DNA from: Eriocheir sinensis
Taxonomy: Eukaryota > Arthropoda > Malacostraca > Decapoda > Varunidae
Direction: 5' to 3'
Assembly (NCBI RefSeq): GCF_024679095.1
Contig: NC_066518.1
Span: 10,048,583-10,112,582 of the forward strand
DNA: 64,000 nt
Part shown: one piece after another, positions 48,280-58,490 of the stretch
Layout of the letters: each line of letters starts with the position of its first letter
How positions within the stretch are numbered: the first letter of the stretch is position 1
Translations under genes and position numbers: made by a program
The notes under the pieces: model-generated
Told to the model about the DNA's origin: nothing
The model's database searches: none
Seen by the model: the letters and a program-made list of their open reading frames with translations, nothing else

Positions 48280-48670
48280 GGATTGGTCGACAATTCACTA
48301 GCTGGGGAAACCTGGTAGATGTAAACTGTTAATCCGAAACTTAATCCGACTTTACAATACAATGGCCCGTGTAGCGTAGTTTTAGGGTTCACACCACAGG
48401 CTGAAAAGCCAAACTTGTGGCTTTACCGTGTACCAGCGACGGGCCAAATTTTTGCCACGAAATATAAATCCCGCAAAATAGATGCATAAGCTGATCATAA
48501 ATCCGTTGAAATTATGAAATGGTTTGCGAGAATAAAGTCGCATTTTTCTAGCTTAAAAGGGCCTTTAAAAAACACGATTCCGGCAGCTACCGGGTTAAAG
48601 GACAATGCGACGGAGACTTGCACCCCAGCGTTGTGCAGCTTATGGTGTACGCACCCAACTAAAAATCAAG
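48280..48670 (+). mobile_element. SINE split by a smaller insertion
   Basis: GGTCGACAATTCACTAGCTG, CAATGGCCCGTGTAGC, CACCACAGGCTGAAAAGCC and, after a gap, ACAATGCGACGGAGACTTGC follow the order of the SINE at 60,891-61,165. The gap (about 48,412-48,592) starts CTTTACCGTG and ends CCGGGTTAAAG, short inverted ends that suggest a nested MITE. Confidence 0.55.
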
Positions 48671-48939
48671 CCTCAAAATACCAAACCGATAATAATGCCA
48701 CCGTGCCATTTTCGTCGAGAGGGAGGTTCGTAAATAGAGTTCACGAAAAAAGGGTTCCAAGTGTATAAGGCCGTTCCGTCTGGGTTTAAAATTTCCTTTA
48801 ATGCAATGGCAAATTTATATACAAGGCAGATTTAGTAGAACTACAAGTCATGTTTTTACTCCGACAGTTTTTACTCTGCGAGGTAGATGTAAGTGAAAGA
48901 CAAAACTAGATGTTATATGCACCTATAGGAATCAATTGG

Positions 48940-49140
48940 AATCAATTATGAATTCTTAAATAAGTCAAATTTAAGAATTCTTAAATAAGTCAAATTTCTC
49001 AGAATAAGTATTGTTATAAAGTAGTAATATGGGAAACTAATAAAAAAGTCAAATTTCTCAGAATAAGTATTGTTATAAAGTAGTAATATGGGAAACTAAT
49101 AAAAAAATCTTCAAATACTAATAACAAAATCTTCAAATAC
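48940..49140. repeat. Local tandem duplications
   Basis: AATTCTTAAATAAGTCAAAT twice, then GTCAAATTTCTCAGAATAAG through GGGAAACTAATAAAAAA twice. AT-rich. Confidence 0.85.
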
Positions 49141-49316
49141 TTTTATTTGCTAAGGAACTACAACATGACTTTTCATCTTCGGCAGCTCTCATGTTGGGCA
49201 ACCGTTTCACGAAGCTGAATAACTCTGGGCTGGTGGCGAATCCATAATCACGTTCGAAACGAACCTGCGGAAAAAATACAATACACGAGCGTCAGTCATT
49301 GTCGACTAACTAGACT

Positions 49317-50257
49317 GGTGAGCTCCAGGATCATAGAATGTCCGCCTCTTCCCTAGGCACCTGGTGACTAACCAGATGGTTAAGCCAAATTAAATACTAG
49401 GTAATTAAATTTACTTTGAGATTCTTTTGAGATCAAGCCTTACCTTTAAATTTAGTTTACTTCAGAGGACGAGGACAACCCACATGTAATAGAAACTTCT
49501 TTGGCGTTAAGAACTTAGTCTAGGGACAAGGACAACCCACATGACGTTAAGAATTTAGTCTAGGGACAACAATCCACATGTAATAGGAGAAACTTCTTTG
49601 GCGTTAGGAATGTAATAGGAGAAACTTCTTTGGCGTTAGGAATTTAGTCCAGGGACGAGGACAGCCCACATGTAATAGGAGAAACTTCTTTGGTGTTAGG
49701 AATTTAGTCTAAAGGACAAGGACAAACCACATGTAATAGAAACTTCTTTGGTGTTACGAATTTAGTCTAAGGGACAAGGACAACCCACATTCTTTAAAAT
49801 TATATGCATCACTATGACTACTTACTCATCTATGACTAGGTTTCCTCATCTTAAGCGTTGGTAATTAAGACACCATGCCATGAATAAATAAGGAACAAAA
49901 AACATTTATCTCTGGCTAATTATTCTACGACTAGTTTCCTCAATCTTAAGTCAAAGGTCGGTAACGAAGACACCAACAAGTAACAGGAGCACGTTACGGT
50001 AACAGACACTAAAAAATAATGACAGTACAATTAAGATAAAAATCACAGGCTTAGTTTTGACGAGCTCTAAAATAAAAACTAGTTTTGATCAAGAGACAAC
50101 GCCCGACATTCAGCACAAGGACAATAAACAATCATTAATGGATAACAGGCCTTAACAGTCTGATCAGGCGCCAGGCACCCTACCAACTCCTCTTTCCACT
50201 CTGATGTTAACACTACACCACATGTATGACAGACACTCGGCAACCCTGGAGCTCACC
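49317..50257 (-). other. Intron-like repeat copy 13
   Basis: Donor arm 50,244-50,257, acceptor arm GGTGAGCTCCAGGA at 49,317-49,330; one G.U. The acceptor-like TTTTTTCCGCAG is 50 nt past the arm and is followed by a minus-strand AATAAA near 49,143. The interior holds the 49.45-49.79-kb tandem array. Confidence 0.55.
49450..49795. repeat. Tandem repeat of about 52-66 bp, 6 units
   Basis: GGACAAGGACAACCCACATG then TAATAGGAGAAACTTCTTTG and GCGTTAGGAATTTAGTCT recur with small variation. Confidence 0.85.
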
Positions 50258-50276
50258 CGAAAAGTTTCCGCAGATA

Positions 50277-50410
50277 CAGCCTTCCTCCTCTCGTGTCCTG
50301 CGTTGGTACGAGCCTTCCTCCTCTCGTGTCCTGCGTTGGTACGAGCCTTCCTCCTCTCGTGTCCTGCGTTGGTATGAGCCTTCCTCCTCTCGTGTCCTGC
50401 GTTGGTATGA
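50277..50410. repeat. 33-bp tandem repeat, 4 copies, inside module D
   Basis: Unit AGCCTTCCTCCTCTCGTGTC plus CTGCGTTGGTACG. Every other module D copy has this segment once, so it expanded here only. Confidence 0.92.
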
Positions 50411-50579
50411 ATAGTTAGTGCGAGCTATCGGCCAAGCAAACCTTCTTTTGGATATTCCGAGGCTCACGCGAGACCCCGCGGTGCGAAGCGAGAGCACCGA
50501 AGAGTGATTGTTCTATTTGAATTATAAAAACGGTAGTTAAGTGCTTTATAATGTTTGTTCTGAACGGACAAGTTATCTC

Positions 50580-52066
50580 TATATGGCTCACAAACAACGC
50601 TGCCGGAATCTGTCCCAGTGGCAAGAACCATTCATTGCATGCATACGCTCAGTTATAGACTACCTCTTCCCTGCCCTCAGTCATCTCTCTAAATCATCTT
50701 TAGAACATTTAGAAAAAATCAAAACAGTGATGAGGTACGTTCTTGGGTGTCCTCCCTCCACCAGAATAGTTAACATGTTAACTGAGCTCAATCTCACCCA
50801 GTTGTTCATAGAATACACGACAATGTTTCTTCCCTCGGCGTCAAATGCCTCCACTCTCCCCATCTTGCTCCACATTGTATTCACGTCTTGAGAGCCTCGC
50901 TTGACCCCGCCGCACCCCGACCTCCTTTTCGTCCCGGCGCCCGCACCCTCGTCAACACGATCTGCTCCACCTTGCAGCGACTTGATCTTGATGTTCCGGT
51001 GGCTGAAGTTGATCACCGTCCACCCCCATGGATAATTCCTCAGATTCAAGTCTCTTACACCCCCACTTCCAAGACAGACCCACCACTCTACCTCCGTCCC
51101 TGCCGCGCACCGCCTCTACGTTGACGGTTCCGTGCAGTCCGATGGGAGTACGGGGTGCGCTATCTACTCATCTGATGTGGAGCCCCCGGAGGGAGGCTGG
51201 GTTGGCCGAACACTGCCCAACTCATCCAGCGAATTACAGGGACTCTTACTGACTGTCACTCTCCTCTGTCAACGACGACTGAACGGCGTAGTGATGTGTG
51301 ACTCACAGTCTGCCCTTCAGGCCATCTCATCTCCACAACCAACACACCGATGCTTAGTCCAACAAATCTTCCTTCAGCTGGTCGCAGCACGTGATATCTC
51401 TTACAATACATTTTTTTTGTGGATTCTCTCCGATGTTGGAATTGCAGCCAAAAACACGGTGGACCTCCTCGCAAAAAACACCTGCGGACTGCCTCTGCCT
51501 GATGGTACTACACCCTCCCTCCTCTGCTACAAACAGATGATACACTCAGCCGCTCTTCTCCCCACACTCCATCGCACGAACGCTGAGTGCACGCAGTGTG
51601 TGTCTATCCAACATTATTATGACCAATTCCGTCTCTCTCCTCCGAAGTATCGCCGACATGGACTCATGGTTCGCAGGCACAACATCGTATTATCTCGTCT
51701 TCGGCTGGGATACCGACCTCTGTGGCAAGTCTCTGCCTCGAATGTCCCTCAGTCAGGGACATGCTGCCTCAGGGACAAGCCTTGATTGATGTGTGCAAGT
51801 TTCTTCTCAGTAACAATAATTTGAACCATATTCTAGTACGACACCCACACTTTGGTGGGTGCTAACCTTTTGTTTTTCTTATGGACCTCTCCTTCAGTGA
51901 ATGTTGTTACCTCAACTCAGTTTAACCCAGCTTTGGTGGGTTTGATGTATGACATCTTTGTATAAACAACGGAGTGACCTGCGTATCATCGAATACTTGT
52001 ACATAGACAATACTTTATGTACTAGGTCTGTCGCTCCATGAGCGTAATAAATTGACTAAAACAAAA
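50580..52066 (+). mobile_element. I-clade-like LINE, 3' half with RNase H
   Basis: 5'-truncated. It encodes the region after reverse transcriptase (PALSHLSKSSLEHLEKIKTV) and an RNase H domain: YVDGSVQSDGSTGCAIYSS (first Asp), SSELQGLLLTV (Glu), VVMCDSQSALQAI (Asp) and WILSDVGIAAKNTVDLLAK (last Asp). The tail is RHNIVLSRLRLGYRPLW. Frames are interrupted before 51,120. The 3' UTR ends AATAAATTGACTAAAACAAA. Confidence 0.85.
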
Positions 52067-52129
52067 AGGTATCTTTATTACTAGCATTTTCATTATCCTA
52101 TTACTATTGGTATTATGACACGACGATGA

Positions 52130-52170
52130 CGATGATGAGTAGTAGTAGTAGTAGACTAGTGGTAGTAGAC

Positions 52171-52206
<36 letters not shown>

Positions 52207-52322
52207 ACTACTAGTAGTAGTAATGGTAGTAGTAGTAGTAATGGTAGTAGTAGTAGTAGTAATTGTAGTAGTAGTAGTAATGGAAGTAGTAGTAGTAGTA
52301 ATGGTAGCAGTAGTAGTAGTCG
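52130..52322. repeat. (TAG)n tract with interruptions
   Basis: TAG runs broken by ACTAG, TAATGG and TAATTG steps. Confidence 0.92.
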
Positions 52323-52424
52323 ATGTTTTCATCCAGAATTTGTTCTGTTTTCATGGGCGATTTACGTAGGTAGCATCACTGGCACAATTTAATTAATCTA
52401 CATGCTGGTGAATGCAAGTGACCT

Positions 52425-52545
52425 ACAAAATATTTCGTAGTCGTTGGCCGAAATATTTCGTAGTTCGTTGGCCGAAATATTTTGTAGTTCGTTGGCCGAA
52501 ATATTTCGTAGTTCGTTGGCCGAAATATTTCGTAGTTCGTTGGCC
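52425..52545. repeat. 24-bp tandem repeat, 5 copies, palindromic core
   Basis: Unit CGAAATATTTCGTAGTTCGT plus TGGC. The core CGAAATATTTCG is a perfect 12-bp palindrome. Confidence 0.9.
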
Positions 52546-52619
52546 ACTTGCAAGAGAAGGCGGCGCCACTATAAACACTTGCCTGCGCCATGACGGGCTG
52601 GGGCCGTAAATGTATTAAC

Positions 52620-54110
52620 AGGACTGCACAAATGACAATCACATTTTTTCCTCGCTGGATGTTGGACTCAGGCAGTGGTAATAATGCTGGCCAAAGAGCA
52701 ACAGTTAAGCCACTTCATACTCGACAATTTGGGTCGAAATAGTAAATGAAGTAAGGCGTTATTTGAATAGGGACAAAATTATGTAATATAACGCGATCAG
52801 TTCTGTAAAAATATGAAAGTTTAAGGCAATTTTTTATAACTTGTGAGCCGAAGAATCAGACAAATTGTGTACGGTCACCGGTCAGTTATCGTTGGGAAGA
52901 ACGTTCGTGAATAACCAGCTCTCAGGACCATGAAGGACAGTGCAAGAAGTATGTGGTGGTTATGTAGGGATCAGGGGTGGGATTGTGGTAGTAACGAGAG
53001 GTTGAGCTGGGAATTTTGCAATGATGGGGAAGTCTCAGCCGGGGAATCAGGAGCAGTCAGAACAGTTAACGTTGTCAACTGGGCATGAATTTGTGGGTAT
53101 GAGGACTGCGCCAGTGTAGGTGTTCAGGTGAGGGTCAGGTGACAGAAAAGGTTTATCCATCGAGGTCTTTTAAGGTTACTATCATCGCTTTGGCGGGGTT
53201 TCAGCGTTTTGCATTACAAGAGACGGGTCTTAGCGGGTACAAAAGGGTGCCATGCTCACTTGGTGTTGGAGGTATTTTTGGAAGTGGAGCGTGTTCTGAG
53301 TATGGAGCGGTAACATGGATATATCGTTTCATCGTCGGGGGCCAAAGAGAATAAATATGGTGGGGTAGGAGGAGAAAATGAGCGGTAGTAGATGGACGAG
53401 GAAGTGTTTACTGCAGATGTAGGTATATGAAGGTTGAAGGGAAGCAGGTGTAGATTGTTTGGCAGGTAGAATGCTGTTTGGCAGGTAGAATGCAGTCTTA
53501 TTAAGCAGAGGTCAGAGGCAGAGCCAGGTCAGTGGAATCATGGGACTCGACATTTTTTCAGCCTCAAAGCCTGAACAGAATTGAGTTAAATTTGGCACCC
53601 TTAAGGCGTTCATGGCCAACACGTGGTCCACTCGGCACTGCTCTCTCGCCCTAGGAGATAAAGACGGAGGACAGTGGGAGGCAGAAGAAAGGGAGGGTAG
53701 GGGGGGGCAGAGGAAGATAGATTAATGGGAAAAATAAAATATGGGAGACAAATTGACCGGGTTAGGAACAAGGGTCGAAGATAGAAAAAGCCGTCAAAGC
53801 GTCCCTTCCCCTGGAGTGAGGCACCAATCACTGGTCCCTACGACCCGCCACGGCTACACGAGTTGAAATAGTGTGGCCCTAGATACTACATCAATTTTGC
53901 CACCCTGCCCTTGCCCCACTATGGCTTATTCACTGAGTAAAAGAAAAAAGAAAAAAAGGAAGTATTATTTGTAGATTCTGATCATACGTGGATGTATCAC
54001 ACAAGTGATGCATAACGCGTCATATACCCAAAGTAAAGTTATACATGTTCAAATATATTCCTATTTAGGACAAACATGTAATTAGGAAATAGAAATTAAC
54101 TATCAACAGA
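52620..54110. other. Spacer, no gene recognised
   Basis: Mostly unique sequence with purine-rich stretches (53,340-53,760). Small open frames have no recognisable domains. Confidence 0.5.
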
Positions 54111-54225
54111 TAATTTATTGAATATTTATGCATACAAATGGATTTGACAAAGCAATTCTCACGTCCAACCATCTTCCTCAGAGGAGTTTGTTTCCATTCA
54201 AAGGATTAAAACTGATAGTCAACAA

Positions 54226-54338
54226 CTAACCAAATAAACATAATGCGGGCGTTCCTCGTCCTTCGTAAGGTTTTCCACAAAAAAAACATTCATCCTGGGC
54301 CGCGGGTAGTCCACTTAGGTAGATAGTCGGCAAGAAAC
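54226..54338 (-). CDS. Candidate terminal exon of an unknown minus-strand gene
   Basis: Acceptor TTCTTTCACAG at 54,339 onward. In the phase-1 frame it reads FLPTIYLSGLPAAQDECFFC, GKPYEGRGTPALCLFG, then TAG at 54,226-54,228. A minus-strand AATAAA is at 54,114-54,119. The CFFCGKPY Cys-x-x-Cys looks like half a zinc ribbon. It is the best-preserved terminal exon of the array. The neighbouring module D copy has stops in the same frame, so the whole may be a relic. Confidence 0.3.
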
Positions 54339-54377
54339 CTGTGAAAGAACGATTATGGTTTTCAGTCATACGTAACT

Positions 54378-55279
54378 GGTGAGCTCCAGGATGACAACGT
54401 GCCTCTGAAGGCGCCTGGTGACCACTAATCCCATATAAGAGATAATTATAGAAGGTCGAACAGCGGCGGGCATCAGAAACACCAAGGTGAAGTTCGTCAC
54501 CACTGTGACACGTGGACACAAACCAAGAGGCCATCAGGACCACAGTGGTGAAGCCAGAGAACTCTCAAAGGTGGAACGTGGACACAGCGCGACCGAGTTA
54601 AGAGTATGAAGGACTTAGTGAATGTAAAGCATGGTAATTTATAAGTTTAAATGCCAGAAGTAAATTTACAAGTAGGTATGAAGGGTTATGGTCTGTCAAA
54701 TTTAGTCTATAGGAAGAGGGCAACCCACATTCATTACGAAATATCATCTGTATCTTACTATTCTATGACTAGATCTCCCCATGCTACACTCAAGTTGGAG
54801 GAAAAACGCTAAATCTGACTATGGAGTTACTTACAGCTATGGATTAAGCTTAAGAATAATTTTGCTCTAAGATTATCTTATGTCTTAAGATTCTACACCT
54901 AGGCTTATTAAATTTATTCTATTCTAATCTAATCTATAACACTAGAAAATGACCAATAATTTATATAGAGGCTATTCACACTAGAAGAATACTATACAAA
55001 CCTTAACAGTCTGTGACTCTCTCCTACATGAAGGCAAGCCTCCCGCAGGACTTGGATGTGACCGACTGATCTAATCACTCGCGTTGAAACCTGATGCATG
55101 CCGCGCCCATTGAAGGTCCACGGCAGCGCACTTAAACTATAGTTAGCCTTAAAATATCACGTTGACCCATTGCAGATTTAGAAAGAACAGTAGCACCAGG
55201 CAGCCTACCAACTCTTCAAACCATACCGATGTTAAACACACCATATTAAGACGAACATTCGTGAACCCTGGAGCTCACC
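54378..55279 (-). other. Intron-like repeat copy 14
   Basis: Arms at 54,378-54,391 and 55,266-55,279; one G.U in 14 pairs. The interior repeats the GGCGGGCATCAGAAACACCA / AAGAGGCCATCAGGACCACA block and the GGCAAGCCTCCCGCAGGACT block seen in copy 4. The acceptor is 37 nt past the arm. Confidence 0.55.
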
Positions 55280-55450
55280 TGCAGGTAGCGCGCTGAGGTG
55301 ACCTCCCTGCGACTGTCCTGCGCTAGTGAGAGTTGCAGAGCGAGCCATAGGCCGAGCAAACCTTTCCCTTGAACACTCCGAGGCTCACGTCGAGATCCCG
55401 CGGTGTGGAGGGAAAGCACCGAAGAGCGGCTGTTCAGTGTTTGGATTGTT
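55280..55450 (-). repeat. Module D copy at 55.35 kb
   Basis: CGGCCTATGGCTCGC preceded by GTGAGCCTCGGAGTGTTCAA. In the frame used by the 15.8-kb copy it reads VSLGVFKGKVCSAYGSL and then stops. Confidence 0.5.
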
Positions 55451-55559
55451 AAGATGGTAGTGCAGTGATACATAATGGCTCTTCTTACGGACAGGAACCT
55501 GTAGGATCATTTTCGAGGAGGAAGGAAACACGGGTGTATTAAGATGAGTTTATTCCCGA

Positions 55560-55749
55560 GCCATTGGTTGTAAAAGAGCCAGGTAGGACAAGTAGCAGTG
55601 GTTTTAATTGTTAGATATATTCAGATTCAACAAATACATAGGCAAAAATTGTTTACCAAGAGAGTGGTGGATGATTGGAACAGGCTTGGCAGTCATGCTG
55701 TGGGTGCCAATACCATAGATACATTCAAGAAGAGGTTGGATAAATTCAT
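55560..55749 (+). mobile_element. CR1-like LINE 3' end, interrupted
   Basis: It encodes NKYIGKNCLPRE-like and VVDDWNRLGSHAVGANTIDT, then FKKRLDKFM, matching 20,950-21,100. It continues after an insertion at 56,363-56,450 with the shared 3' UTR block GAGCTGCCTTGTATAGGCCA. Confidence 0.75.
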
Positions 55750-56354
55750 GGTAAATGTTCAGAGAGTTGCCCATCTCAAAATTTGATACACTGGCTATTT
55801 ATTTCGGGCCTAAATATTGTGCTTTTTCATTTGGAGATAGCTTTTTTTCTTCGGAAACCACTAAAAAGTGACTTATTGCAATTTCATCATCCGCCGCCAC
55901 AGCCGCAAAATAGCTCGCAGAGGGTTTAGGGTGGAACATAATTAAACTATCCCAACCGAACTTTACGACCTAACAGCTAACGGGGGGGCTTCGCCCGTCG
56001 CCAGAGCAGTCAAATATGGCGCGCGTAAACAGTGGTAGCCGTAATTATTTCGTAAAACTAGAGAAATGCAACAGTAGTAGGTAGAACACCGTAGAATTAA
56101 TCTAACCTTACCAGGCGAGTGTGGGCCAAATTATTGAGAGTCGTAAGCTATCCCTTCAACACCCTGGGCCCACAACACCGCGGCCCGCAAAAACAAAATA
56201 AAAAAAACACAAACATTTAAAAAATCGGTAGCAGCATTTCTATTAATTTGCGATGCATATATATCGGGTTCAAAATGCATGGAATAATGAGATCTAACCC
56301 ATGGTTAGGGTGAGAAGTACCGCAGTGAGATGGGCAACTCTCTGAACATATACC
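55750..56354. mobile_element. 605-bp inverted-repeat element in the CR1-like LINE
   Basis: Ends GGTAAATGTTCAGAGAGTTG and, inverted, GGTATATGTTCAGAGAGTTG, each continuing CCCATCTCA: 29 bp with one mismatch. It is flanked by the 8-bp direct repeat AAATTCAT (55,742-55,749 and 56,355-56,362). Ends starting GG with an 8-bp duplication resemble Merlin elements, but no transposase is present. Confidence 0.82.
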
Positions 56355-56459
56355 AAATTCATGGATATTGAAGTAAGATGTTTTAGGCTTACAGGAGCTG
56401 CCTTGTATAGGCCAATCGGCTTCTAGCAGACTCTTTACGTTCCTATGTCCTTATGTAAA

Positions 56460-56550
56460 TAATTATAATAATAATGATGATGCCACTACTACTACTACTA
56501 CTAATACTAATACTAATAATACTAATACTACTACTACTAATAATAATAAA
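56460..56550. repeat. AAT/ACT trinucleotide tract
   Basis: Imperfect (ACT)n and (AAT)n. Confidence 0.85.
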
Positions 56551-56694
56551 ACAAAGTAATCCAGGAGTACGCCGTAATAGATAATTTCAATAGGATTTTA
56601 TCAGCAGGGAACTCGACCACCGATGCGTGAGACAAGAAACTGGAACCACTCATTTCCGGGCCTGTCTCCCACTTACAGCATTCACGGTCAGGCC

Positions 56695-56802
56695 CGGGCT
56701 ACGGTCTGGGCGGCGCTGGAAGACATGTTGAGACCCTCCGACCAGCCCATTGTTTCTTCCGCTCCTCAGCCTCCTTTGAGTTCCTCGCCGATCCCCTATT
56801 AT
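56695..56802 (+). repeat. Segment repeated in inverted orientation at 59.13-59.22 kb
   Basis: CGGTCTGGGCGGCGCTGGAA to CCTCGCCGATCCCC matches the complement of 59,128-59,223 with a few substitutions and no indels. Both are open in the same frame (ALEDMLRPSDQPIVSSAPQP here). No family is recognised; it could be a dispersed repeat or a decayed exon. Confidence 0.6.
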
Positions 56803-56936
56803 TATTATTATCATTAAACACTTTCGGAGCCTTCTGGACGCACCCACAGTCTGCCCTCAAAGCACGGACGGGTTTTTCCATATTTTCAACTTAAGTAATC
56901 CAGCAAGTCGCTCTTTTATCCTTTACTATTTTCATT

Positions 56937-56937
56937 G

Positions 56938-56988
<51 letters not shown>

Positions 56989-57032
56989 GAAATAATAAAA
57001 ATAATAATAAAAATAATACTAATAATAGCACT
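56937..57032. repeat. (AAT)n tract
   Basis: About 18 pure AAT units then imperfect ones. Confidence 0.95.
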
Positions 57033-57790
57033 ACTCCCCCTTTTATTGTGAACTGTCATGAGGCGTTGCAATCCCCTATCAACATGTTTTGCCATCCTTC
57101 CTTGCCCGCACAACCTCCGCACATTCACCCATCCCAACAAACTGCACCTCACCACCAGCACGCCTCCATTCCACACCTCCACCACACATCACCACCATTA
57201 CATAAACACGCAAGCAATAACAACATTACCTTAATTATGCCTCTCCTCTCCTGCCTCCTCAGCCCCTCCACGGATTTCCCCGCCAAACTAGCTGCTCACG
57301 ATACATGCGACAGCTATCGTTACAAACACCGCCATCACTACCGCGTTACGAGTATGAACACGCAACTCTCCCTCAGTCTCAATGCTCCTCTTGCTGGTGG
57401 TGCAGAAGGAGGAGGAAGAGGAGGAGGAGAGCGTCAGCGTGGTCCCAGCCTCCGCCAACCAGCCAGCAGCCAGGCACCGCGAGCAGCCAGGTTCTCAGGT
57501 GGTTAGTGTAGCGCGGGCTGGCGTGCGAAGTGGAGGTAGTCGGGACGCTCGTGTGTAGGGTGGTGCGTGGTGTGGCGAGGCGTGACGGATTAGACATGTC
57601 CTTATCTCGGCTACTGGGTCCACCACGTCTAAGTTGCTGTTGCATTTTTTACCCAACCTCGTTTATTCTAAAAGTCGCCTTCGTAATCCGATAAGAGTTA
57701 TTGACATTGCTTGACGGTTTTCCAAATTCTGTTGTTACTACTTGTACCACCACTGCCTCTACTTCCGTTACTAAGTACCTACAACGTGAT
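57033..57790. other. GC-richer spacer, no gene recognised
   Basis: A 152-codon open frame (57,048-57,506) is His/Pro- and Arg/Gly-rich, with no recognisable domain. It probably reflects composition. A purine run at 57,409-57,430 is (GGA)n-like. Confidence 0.4.
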
Positions 57791-57797
57791 TTTATGC

Positions 57798-57879
57798 TAC
57801 TACTACTACTATAACTCTACTACTACTACAACTGCTACTACTACTACAACTGCTACTACTACTACTACAACTGCTACTA

Positions 57880-57911
<32 letters not shown>

Positions 57912-58070
57912 ACTACTATTGTTATTTCAAGCGATCTCTGATTTCGTTCTCTATTGCTACTGATGATAGCTACTATTACTACTACTACCACTACTAATAC
58001 TAATACTACTTATATTACTACTACAACTACTACTACTACCACTACTACAACTATTATTTCTGCTGTCACA
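57798..58070. repeat. (CTA)n and related trinucleotide tracts
   Basis: CTA and CTG units interrupted by ACAACTG steps, split by 60 bp of unique sequence near 57,930. Confidence 0.9.
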
Positions 58071-58329
58071 TAACACTATCACTATCACTGGTATTACATT
58101 TATGGGACCGACGTAAAAGATATTGGTGCACCTTTCAGAAAAAGAAAAAAAAAATTGGCGACAGACTGACACCTTTCCCTCATCTCTGGCTGCTCACAAG
58201 GAATATGGAAAGTGCCCACAGACCACGATGCTTTGATCCGCCTTCTTATTTCCTTTGGGAGCAGCTTTTCATGGTTGCGCGAGATTGCTCCGTTTGGTGC
58301 TGGTCTTGTTCCTGAGCATTAATATTGAT

Positions 58330-58490
58330 TTTGTCCTCGTTTCCCGTATAGAGCTTTGGTTGGACAAGGAAAATATTGAAGGGAGAAACTTGCTGGGATC
58401 CATTACTGTTACTCGTTTCTCGTATAGAGCTTTGGTTGCACAAGGAAAATAATGAATGGGAAAACTGTTGCTGGGATCCTTTACTGTTAG
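58330..58490. repeat. Tandem duplication of about 77 bp
   Basis: CTCGTTTCYCGTATAGAGCT through TGCTGGGATCCWTTACTGTT occurs twice in succession with a few differences. Confidence 0.85.

Noticed and set aside
57048..57506. 152-codon His/Pro- and Gly/Arg-rich frame
   Set aside because: Composition-driven, with no homologous domain and no clear splice or promoter context.
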